A stretch of DNA of 64,000 bases from Spirodela intermedia (Eukaryota > Streptophyta > Magnoliopsida > Alismatales > Araceae), in NCBI GenBank assembly GCA_902729315.2, contig LR746277.1, positions 2,051,001 to 2,115,000 on the forward strand, read 5' to 3'. The notes under the pieces are model-generated. The model did no database searches. It saw nothing but the letters and a program-made list of their open reading frames with translations, and was not told where the DNA came from. This document shows, in pieces, positions 37,395 to 47,621 of the stretch. How positions within the stretch are numbered: the stretch's first letter is position 1; each line of letters starts with the position of its first letter. Made by a program: the position numbers and the translations under genes.

Positions 37395-39032
37395 TGATAA
37401 GTCTTCATTATCATGAGTTAATAATTAGTAAATAATATAGTTTTAGCCTTAACTCATGATAAATAGACTTATATTTGTGTTAAAGAATGATTTTTGGTTT
37501 TCAATTGATTAATGTGAATTTTTGGATAATTATGTGATTTTATATGATTTTCACAATCTTACTTTTGAGATAAATGAAGAATAAGAAATAAAAATAAAAA
37601 TATTGCAAAAATGAGGGACCCACCAGCCAGCCGGGCCCGCAAGCGAGTCAGAAGTGCAGTTGGGGGGCAAGCCACGAGTAGGGGCTAGAGCGGCTTGGCT
37701 TGGGGACCGACAGGGCACACGTACACCATAACCCTTTCACATCACCGGTGGCCAGCCGGCTATGGGGCAAGGAGTAGTCGTACACGTGAGAGAAGGTACT
37801 TTGCTGATAAAGCCAGCATTACTATATATTCGCCTGAAAAATCGGCGTACAACTGATGTGGGACTGAACCCCCATCACACCTTCCTCAAAAGAGGCGGGC
37901 GATTGGCGCGGGTTCGAATCCTCCTAGAGTCAAAATTTATATATTTTTATCTGATTATTGCGACTTTCCTGCAGATCGCCGGTGAAGGATTAAGCAACGA
38001 GAATCGTTGGATCATCGGCGAAAATCTCGTCAACACGATTTGCGGAGCATTGCTACTAAAATTGCTGAACGATTCGCGATAAAAGGATCACGAATCCATC
38101 GAGTAAATCATCTCCGATTGATTGACGAACAAGCCGTCATCGAGAAGAAGACGATCCGCCGGGAGACCAGTCGCCACCTCTTGAGAGCGTACCAGATGCG
38201 ATGAAGAGCCTCCTCTTGCTGCGCGGACCTGAGGATGAAGCTCCCTGACACGCACCCCACTTCCATCCAGCTCCTCTCTGTCGGGTGACAGCCGCCGGAG
38301 AGCCGTAAAGTCGTCGTTTTTCCGCTCCGCTGGGTGACAGCCGCCAGAGACGATTCGACGACCCACTTCATTGATCTCTAGACTTTGCGAGAAGATCTAG
38401 AGATTGCCCACGTCGTCTTTGTCTAAGGAGAGCCTTCAAGGCCATGGACACTGCACGACGATCCTCCCGAATGCTCAAGATTCCAGTGCATCGCCGACGC
38501 ATCGCCGTCGCGACGCCGGAACTCTGTTTTCCTGCTTTTAATTTAATTTACACTTCATTTAGTGATACTTTGTGTGATTTTAATTTACCAAACTATACTT
38601 CATTCAATTACGATTCTTTCGGCTTTTACAGATCTTAATTTGATTAATTAAGTCATCCGTAATCGCTTACGTAAGAATCGCCAAGTGGAACTCTATTTTC
38701 GCCTGATTCACGTTCGCTGGGCGCTGATGTCATCCTGACGTCCGCACCCTTATTTCCTTTTTTTCGTGAATTTTAAATATATTTCCTTTTTATTTCTTAG
38801 TATAAAATTCATAAGAAAATTGTATTCATTGAGAAAAATTTTGAATAATTACCAGATATTATATTACATCCTTGTGATCGACTTGGAAAATTACTGCTAT
38901 TTTTGAAATTTTAATTAAATTATAATTGATATATTTATTTAGAAATACTTTTAAATATCTGAAAATTCGTATTTTCTAGTTTTATAAATTTTATATTTGT
39001 GTGATTTAATATACAACGACTGAGTCACGTCA
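37395..39032 (+). mobile_element. LTR-like repeat, copy B: solo LTR with 5-bp target duplication
   Basis: A 1638-bp unit beginning TG (TGATAAGTCTTCATTATC) and ending CA (GAGTCACGTCA), flanked on both sides by ACCAC (37390-37394 and 39033-39037). Ends and duplication together are the signature of an LTR-retrotransposon solo LTR left by recombination between two LTRs. It carries a 14-nt inverted repeat near its left end (37408-37421 / 37449-37462), a TATATA box at about 37822-37828, a GATGTGGGACT motif at about 37856 and a perfect RNA-polymerase-III B-box match (GGTTCGAATCC) at about 37911. It has kept far more CG sites than the other copies and is likely the youngest. Strand is as drawn; the true LTR orientation is not certain. 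Chance open frames of up to 106 codons inside are not genes. Confidence 0.88.
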
Positions 39033-39734
39033 ACCACTCTCCAGAGGGCTGACTTAAAACTGATGAGAAACTTTAGTCCCACATAGAAAATACTTCGACG
39101 AATAAGTTAAATATAAATCAAAGCTACAATCTACCAATAGATATCCCTTCTCCCAAAATAAAACAATGCCTATGACCATCTTGGGAGAAGGTAAAAAGGT
39201 GGTCCGCCTTCACGTGTGCACGTGCATATGACCCTCCTTGCTCCACAACTAGTTGGCAATGAGGACATGACAGACGAGTGATGCACACATGTGCAAAGTG
39301 AGTCTCTCGCCACTAGAGTCTAGCTCGTGGCTCCCTCAATCTAAGTCACCCACTCAATTGTAGTGCCCCTTTTGGTCAATTGCCAAGTGCTGACTTGCTA
39401 GGGGGTAGTAATATTTTTATATTTTTATATTTTATTTTTAAGTAATCAAAAATTATGATAAGTATTTTAACTTAAAACTTTTAAAATTAATAATATATTC
39501 TTATATTTATTTTGAAAGTTAACAAAATAAAATAAAATAATATGACTAATTAAAACACAAAAATCTAGCTTTAACATCAATATAGCCTCTTCATATGGTT
39601 TTGTCTCTAGTGTCGGTTCAAATAAATGAGACAAATAATGAAACCTAAAAGTAGATACCTCTCCCACGACTTCTGGCCTGATTGTTGGCCTTGACTCTTA
39701 GGTAGGCCTACTTGAAATCATAACATCAAAAGCT

Positions 39735-41107
39735 CATAATTGGTGTCGACCCATCCCATGGTTCAAAGCCATTGCACACCTAGGATAACATTGACCCCAA
39801 TGTGGCTTAGAAGAAGGAAATCTTAGACAATGGTATAATCCTATATGGACAAAGATATGTTACTACAAACATCACACATGTGAGTTACCTAGCCATTGCC
39901 AAACATAATGGTGTAGGGAGGGCTTCTAGACATGGGGACTCCAAAGCATTAGACTAATCTTTGGATGTGCCGCTCTATCCACTAGCATGGTGATTGCATA
40001 ATTTTAGATGCTTTGTAATATACGAATGGTGTCATTTGTTATGACGCTTAATGCACCATGTAGGGAAACCCTAACCATGACCAATGACCATGTCACTACT
40101 AGCTCCTCCTCTTCCAACATTGGTGCCTCATCCCCCTCTTCTGAAAGCTTGTTCTCTTCCCAATTATAAATTTTTCATTGTAATAAAAATAGAAACCCTA
40201 AGATGTGTAGTGTTGAATTTCTTCTACCATAAGTCTCAATAGTCTTCTACCATTCTCCTTCAGCAAATTACTCCCTAGGTCTTACCACCCTTGCTACATG
40301 ATAGTAGTGTTACTCTTTTTCCCCAGTCGTCAGAACTAGCTCTTGTTGTGCATAATTTGACTATATTGTGCCCCCAATCTCTTTGTGAACACATCGGAAA
40401 ACTATCTACAATTGAGCTTTGATTTCAAAGGTAAATTACTACATTTTTACAAAATGATTGGGTTTCTTGTGATGCACTATATTTTGAATGTCATCTTACA
40501 GTGTAACTAAAAAAGCATTGGCTTGCACTTGGGGAGTCATATATGAAAGAAACTTGGACAGTGACACTTGAGTTCCTCCACAACCAAATTGTTGAAAGAA
40601 AAATAGTCATTGAGAAGTACTTCACTAGTGGTAGCAAAACCACTCTACGTATTGACACTTGAAATCATGCTAGTTGTGGAACTTGACTTAATAATCCTAG
40701 TGATTGAATCACGTAAGAACCTTCCCATCAAAATACATCATAATTGTGTAGAGACACTTTCTGTCACTTGCTAAATTGAGCCTAAAAAATTACTTTGTAT
40801 AGAGCAACCAACCTTCTAGATTTTCACTTGAAAAGATAGAAAGTTTGCCCTTATGCTTGAGGCAAATTACTCTTTGTTGATCTTGTGGTTCACTTCAATG
40901 TCTATCCCATGATGCGCCCCCATCACTATTCAATTCCTCCCAATCAACCTCATGAGATAATTCATCAAGATCAGCAACATCACCCTCCCAAGGAAAGTTA
41001 TAAGGAGGATTAGAAACCTCTTTGCAACGGTCATCTATGGGGCCATGACTCCACAAAGGTCCCCCATTTGGTTGATGAAGGCGAGGAGGTAGACCAACGT
41101 GACCCAT
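39735..41107 (-). mobile_element. Degenerate Ty3/gypsy gag-protease fragment
   Basis: From an ATG at 41107 on the minus strand, a 70-codon frame (start MGHVGLPPRLHQP) runs into Retrotrans_gag-like sequence (SENLEGWLLYTK, FFRLNLASD) at about 40850-40700. Near 40060-39735 there is an aspartic-protease-like region (VSLHGALSVITNDTIRI, ITMLVD, a degraded copy of the D-[ST]-G site, WQWLG). Stops and frameshifts are common. No RT or integrase follows, because the next downstream sequence is the solo LTR. A non-functional relic. Confidence 0.7.
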
Positions 41108-41262
41108 TCTTAGCTCATAATCTTTGTTGAGACCTAGGGTGACATCCTCACGTGGACTTCAGCTAGTAGAGCCTAAGATCACACATAGGCCCAACTCATT
41201 TGAGTTTAGACATTGTGGTGTGACCTAGGCCCATAAGGTTACATTCAATTTGGGAGGGAGAC

Positions 41263-42878
41263 TAATCAGTCTTCATTATCATGAGTTTTTGACTAATATA
41301 GTGTTAGCCTTAACTCATAATAAATAGACTTATATTTATATTAAATTATGAAAAGTAATTTTTAATTGATTAATGTGAATTTTTAGCTAATTACATAATT
41401 TTATATGAATTTATATGATTTTTTTAGTCATATTTTTTAGATAATAAAATAAAATAAAATAAAATAAAAAGATAAAAAAGGGGGAAACCTATTGGCTAGT
41501 CAGGCCTGTAAGGGGGTTGGAAGCACAATCGAGGTAAAGCCACGAGTGAAGGCTCGAGCAGTTATAGACCAATGAGGGCATGTGTGTGTCACTCCCCTTT
41601 CACGTCATCAGCGGCCAACTAGGCATGGGGAAAAGAGTGATCGCACACACATGAGAAAAACACTCATTGATCTTAAATCTCGTGTTATTATATATTCACC
41701 CTAAAATTTGGTATATAACTAATGTGGAACTAAACTTTAGTCACACCTTCTCTAGAATGATTTTGTGATTTTTTATATCTCAATTACCCCTTATTTATCA
41801 AAATAAGGTACCTTAATGATGTCACTTTATAAAGGTATTCACATACTTATTTCACTCTCTTTTATGTAGGCAAGTGATTGACGTGGGTTTGAATCCTACT
41901 AGAGTCAAAACTCACATTTTATCTTATTAAATCGTGATTTATTTAGAGATTTCTAGTGAAAGATTAAGCCGTCAGAATCGCTCAATTATCGACAAAAATC
42001 TCATCAATATAATTTGCAAAGTATCATCAATAAAATTACTAAATAATTTATGATAAAAAGATCACAAACCTATCAAGTAAATGATCTCTAATTGATTAAT
42101 GAATAAGCCATCATTAGAAAGATGACGATCCATTGAGAGATAAGTTGTCACTTCTTGAGAGTGAATCAAATACGATGAAGAGCCTCATCTTGTTGCATGA
42201 ATTTGAGGATGAAGTTTTTTAACACGTGCTCTACTTACATCCAACTCTTCTCTGTCAGGTGACAGTCCCTATAGAGTCGTAAAGTCATTATTTTTTCACT
42301 CCACTGATTGACAGTCGTTAGAAATGATTCGACAATTCATTTCATTGATCTCTAAACTTCGCAAGAAGATCTAGAGATTATCCACGTTATCTTTGTCTAA
42401 GAAAAGCCTTCAAGATAATAGATACTACACGACAATCCTCTCGAATGTTTAAGATTCTGACACATTATTAACACGATATTGGAACTCTATTTTACTATTT
42501 TTTAATTAGTTTTAACTTACACTATCATTTCTTAGACTTTGAAAAGAGATCTAACAAATGTCTAAGTTGTCCATGTCTAAAGAAAGAGCCTTTGAAGTCA
42601 TGGACTTTGTTCGATGATCCTCTTGAACATACAAAATTTTAGCAATCATTATTGTGAGGTCAAAACTTTGTCTTTCTTACTTTTAATTTAATTTTTACTT
42701 TATTTATTAATAATTTATGTGATTAAATTTTTTAAAATTATTTTTCATTCAATTATAATTTTTCTGACTTTTACATATTTTAATTTGACCAAGTAAATCA
42801 TATGTAATTGACTACGTAAGAATCATTTGGTAGAACTTTTTCATCTGATTCTTATTTGTCGAGCACTGACATCATCCT
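41263..42878 (+). repeat. LTR-like repeat, copy C (rearranged, right end missing)
   Basis: Colinear with copies A and B from TAATCAGTCTTCATTATCATG to the block ..ACATCATCCT, then similarity ends, so about the last 290 bases are lost. Compared with copy B it has about 130 extra bases (about 41750-41880) and an imperfect internal tandem duplication (about 42345-42505 repeated at 42527-42680). The bases just before it, TTTGGGAGGGAGAC, look like a polypurine tract, which would make it the 3' LTR of a plus-strand element. Confidence 0.75.
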
Positions 42879-43189
42879 AGGTCTTGTCTCATATATCAAA
42901 TAAGGCAGAAGGCCTTATGTGCGAGACATGCAATTGCCAAATTAATAACCCTAGGGGCTGAATCACATAAGGTCATGAGAGACAATAGTTGGCAATGGCA
43001 TATGGTGGTGAAATGGTGCAATGTAAATTTTAGGTTGAAGGGAAGGCCGAAGGTCAAGAACATAAATTTTAGATGGTAACATGATGGAATTAATATGAGG
43101 GCTCATTCCTTTAGGTGGACCCAGGAGGAGGAAGAGGAGGGAGGAGAAGAGGCCACGTCACCCATGCACCCCTTCTCTCCTAAGGCGTT

Positions 43190-43980
43190 TCTCCCTCCAA
43201 GAGACACCGCTTGACATACTTTGGAACGGGACGCCTCTAACTATTGTTCTCTGTTTCCTATAAATACTCAAACTTCAGAATACTGAAAGAGAAGTTGAAA
43301 TTGAATTTAGAATCAAGAAGATTCGTGTTATCCCTCACCTCTTGGACTAGGGGTTCCTCCTCTCTCATTCGTCCCTTGGACCAGGGGTTCCTCTCCTCCT
43401 GTCATCGCCTCTTGGACTAGAGGCTTCCTCTCTTCTTCTCACCCTCTTGGATTAGGGAGACCTCCATCTCTTCCTCTTCACGTCGTCCTCGCCATTCACC
43501 CCAACGCCACCGTTCCTCTTCCTCCTCGTCCGCCCCGTCGCCACCACTCCCCTTCTCGCCAGCCACCTTGTCGCCATCATCCCCCCTCCTTGCCGTCCAC
43601 CTTGTTGCCGCAACTCCCCTTCTCGCCAGCCACCTTGTCGCCATCATCCCGCCTCCTCGCCATCTGCTCGTTGCCGCCACTCCGGCTCCTTGCCGTCCAC
43701 CTTGTCGCCACCACTTCATCTCCTCGCCGTCGGAAACCCTCTTTCTTCTCTCTCCCGTCGTCGCCACGTACCCCCTCATCTTCTTTCTCATTCTCTCTCT
43801 CTCTCCTACTGATCCCCCTTTCTCTCTCTCCCGCCGAAACCCTCTTTCCTCTCTCTCTCGCCGTTGCCACGTACCCCTCATTCTCTCTTTTTCGCTCTCT
43901 CTCTCTCTCGCTCGCTCGCTGACGCCCTCTCGTTCCGCCCCCTTTTCTCTCTCCATCTTTTCTTTTCATTATTATTTTAT
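43190..43980 (+). repeat. Promoter-like segment plus tandem CT/CCG-rich repeats
   Basis: A TATAAATA box at 43259-43266 is followed by four imperfect ~35-bp units built on CCTCTTGGACTAGGGGTTCCTC (about 43338, 43373, 43408, 43442). Then comes GC-rich sequence in which ACTCCCCTTCTCGCCAGCC and its neighbours repeat with a 66-base period (43546 and 43612) and TTGCCGTCCACCTTGT recurs at about 43590 and 43690. CT-rich tracts follow to about 43920. It resembles the promoter and leader of an LTR element. Open frames of 179, 147 and 130 codons here are low-complexity (arginine/glutamate or serine/leucine) and are not called genes. Confidence 0.55.
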
Positions 43981-46399
43981 TATTTCACCTCACCTTGGAC
44001 CTCATTTTTAACCTCTTGCCCAAATAGCTCATTCACTTCATACCACACCAGTCCACTCCTTGGTGCAAACAACTCAGTTTGGACCTTGAAAAATCACTGA
44101 CAAAGCTCGTGAAACTTGAACCAATAAGAATCTTCAAGATATCAAAAATCTCAATTGCAAAAGTGTGTTGATTTTTAAATTTCTTGTGAAGTTGATCATT
44201 GTTTTTAAATCTTTGTTCTTAGGATTTGTGAGATTCATAGGATAGTCATCTTTATGTGAAAGATTGATAGTCCTATTCTTAGTTAAGAAGCCTTATTTGA
44301 TTCTTTGAATTAGATAACCTAATAGATAATTAATGATCTTATTTCTACTAAAATTGTGAGATCATCTGAATATTAAGCTATTAAAATCTTAATTTTAATC
44401 AAATTTAAAGATTAATGTGTAACTCTTTTTAAAGAGATCTATTCTGGCCCTTTGTCCCGCATCATAACATGTCAATAGAATATGCAGACTAAAGATAAGC
44501 TAAATGACCATTTCTGAGTTAGACCTTGAAAAAGAAAATGTATAGTGATTAATTCGAAACTTCAGATGAACTATCAAAGACAACATACATAAGAACATAA
44601 ATTTTGGAAATGTAGAGTAGTAGAAGGTGAAATTAAACTCATGTGATCGTTTTAAGATGTTGAAATGTCAAACAGATGTTAGAGGATAAATTGAACAAGC
44701 TGACAATGAACCAAGACTAACAATGAATGAATATATTCATCAACGTCATTCACTCAAACTTAAGAGAAAAAATTTACTTTATATACTACAACAAAGTTAT
44801 TATACATTTCAAATAGAGAATCAAAAGCATCATCCTACTCACATGACTATAGTGATATATGTCAACAAACTACATTGAAAGTTGATTCTCTATCATGTCT
44901 TAAAGTAACTTAGGTGATGAGTGGAGAGACGATTAAAGAAAAACATGAAATGTTGAGAGTCGAAAGTGTCTATAAAGGGTGTGATAATTAAGAAGATTGA
45001 TGTATTAATTTAGACATGTGATGTTGAGAGTTAAGACTTATCTATGAGGGGTGTGATATCTATAGAGATCAAACAAAGGTAGGTTGTCAATCTTGTGAAA
45101 TTAGTTATCTTTTAAAATAAAATAATAAAATATAATATAAAAATCATCTAAGACTAGACGTAGCCTAGTGAAAAGTGAACCAATATAAAAACTTATGTGT
45201 CCCTCATAATTACAAGTGAAAGAAAAAGACCAAAGTGAGCACTCGAGGAAAAGAAAACTAACTTGGATGAATCTGCATATATAATTGGGAGACTATGTGA
45301 GAACATATATTGACACATATAAATGCATACAAAATAATAGAATCAAACAAAAAAATGTAGGCTAGATGAGATATCTCCACCCCCCACCCCCTACATCGAA
45401 CTCAATGGTCACTAGATGAGATATCTTGTACATAAATTATGGTGATGAAAAGGATTAAAAGTTTACACAATGTGCATTGGATATCATTTATGTTAAATGT
45501 ATAGCTATGACTCTCACTTTTAATAACCATATTAAGAATCATTCATCAATATCTTTCATACTAAAAGTCCCCACAACAAGATTACTTTAAAACAAGCCGA
45601 AGAAGAAGACAAATCGAGGTAAACATGTAAAACTAGGTGATAATTAGCACAAGATGTATTGAACTTAGCCATCATAAAATGACATGAAAGATTCATGCAA
45701 AATATAGTCAAGACATGTGTCAATATAATTTAATGTTGTTAATAGTTCAAGTAGTTAAGTACTTCATGCACTTTTTATGTGCAAAATATAGTCAAGACAT
45801 ATGTTAATTATGTTTTGGTCTCATTTAAGCCATTTTTATTAAGCATTGGTGATATATGTGTTATTTGCACAGTAATGCACTTTTTATCTTTTAAGAACCT
45901 AATATATAAATTCATTATTTTATTTTTAGCAGTTGAAATGTATATTATTAGCTACATTTTTTATTGCAAATGAATTCCATCAAAACACAAAATGGGAATA
46001 GGTAATACTGATTTTATATGACACATAATGTTAAAAAAATGAATTAATAAAACCACATTTTTCTACAAATAATAAGGCACTAATGTATGTTAAAAAAGCA
46101 CACCTCCAAGAAAAGACAAAGATATTATTTTGTGTAGATTTGAAGTTAAGATTGATCTGACTAAGAGATTAAATACCAAACAAGAAGAGAATTAAATAAG
46201 TTTTTCAGGAGAAAAATCCAAAGAATTCAACGCTTTAAAAAGGAGATTCAGTTTAAATACCTATGAATCCAAGACAATGAACTTGCTAGTAAATGATCAT
46301 TTAGATATATGTAGATTAACTGAGTCAACTCTTTGCGCTGGACTTGTATGGTTGAGCAATCCGTAACAAAGATAAGAACTATAAGGTTTTTATAATAGT

Positions 46400-47621
46400 T
46401 TTAGTTCTCTCTTATTCCACTATTATATGGGCACCTTGATCAGGTTGTACAGCAGTTCCTTTGGTGCATTCCACAAACAAAGTCACCAGGTTGCCTTTAT
46501 ACCACCAGATTCGTGGATCTGGTCAACTTTCTAGAAACTATGTTGATTTTTCGTTGGTCTATCTTAACGAATCTAGAATCAAGACTACGTGCGCTGAGCC
46601 CATGCTTCTACTGATACTTCTTTACAACCATTGGATACTTCTAATATGTAGAAAGTGTAATTCTTGAAATATGCTTCTTCAAAACACAATGTCATGGATC
46701 CTTGGAAACTAGAAGCTTGATATTTTAGGGCAGTCATTGCATCCCTGGTCTCACATTTAGTGGGTGATGTTGCTGCTAGTCAACGCAGCTGATCAGCCCC
46801 TTTTTGATATTGGAAACACTAGGGAAAATGCTATATATTTTTAGCGTTATTTTCTCCATGATTTCAGTAATAGTCAAGAATACAATGTCTCCATTGTTAA
46901 AAAACAATGAACAGGATAAAAGTATCATCATTTAGAATATATTACCAAATATCATAAACCATTATAGACGCAAAAGCCAGCACGTTGTGAGGAAACCAAG
47001 TGAGGAGAGAAACAAGTTCCAAGCCATTATTGACTGAGACCCTCTCTGAGGTCAAAGTTAGCTCTTATGGAAACCCAGCCGTACCAAGACAGATTATTAG
47101 GTTGGTTTCTCAACACGCTGACAATTTCCTTGGCTAATAGCGAAATCTAAAGCCCATCACATCTCTGCTACCAAGCCACCATGCTCAAGAGAGTTTCAGA
47201 GCACGAGCAAGATTTCATGAAGGTACTTGTTCTCAGATGTCAGTGTTCTTGAGAAAATATGGCGATTAATTCGTATGATAACTCCACCAATCCTTCTACT
47301 AGAAGCGAAGAGGTTCAAGAACTTTAAAGGTGACAACTCCATGAAAAACCAAAGTGCCAGCCACATTGGCGTGTGACTCATATTCCCAACTCTCCTCCAC
47401 TGTACTTGTACTACACGACAGGTTTAAAGCCAAAACTGTTCTTTTATCTACACGTGTTTGGAAAATAACCTCTTTTTTTTTTTCCATGCTTTCCTCCCTC
47501 TGTACCACAGCATGCTCTCTGCTTGACCACCACCAACATGAGAGCATTTCAAGCTCATCCTTTACGATTTACACACTACAAAACCGATACAGAGTAAAAG
47601 GGGAAAAAACAAAGGAAGCAC
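46400..47621. other. 3' flank of the HAK transporter gene and island edge
   Basis: Composition returns to moderate GC. The part next to 47622 is the probable 3' UTR of the minus-strand K+ transporter gene. A 68-codon plus-strand frame (46461-46667) has no recognisable domain. Nothing else is supported. Confidence 0.5.

Larger units (their letters stand above)
23650..46400. other. AT-rich retrotransposon island
   Basis: Base composition drops abruptly from the moderate GC of both flanks to strongly AT-rich sequence dense in stop codons. The recognisable content is decayed LTR retrotransposon parts, listed separately. Stretches between them (26.9-31.7 kb, 34.2-35.2 kb, 42.9-46.4 kb) have no coding sequence I can identify. 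They are probably older or non-coding LTR material. No host gene was found. Confidence 0.8.

Noticed and set aside
37762-38082. 106-codon plus-strand frame in the solo LTR
   Set aside because: It is destroyed by stops in the other copies and resembles no retroelement protein, so it is a chance frame in non-coding LTR.
43338-43475. Regularly spaced repeats considered as a CRISPR-like array
   Set aside because: Units are imperfect, the spacing is just repeat divergence, and the genome is a plant nuclear genome.
43417-44011. Several overlapping frames of 110-179 codons
   Set aside because: They follow tandem CT/CCG-rich DNA on both strands at once and give low-complexity Arg/Glu or Ser/Leu proteins.
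46461-46667. 68-codon frame at the island edge
   Set aside because: No recognisable similarity and too short to support as a gene.
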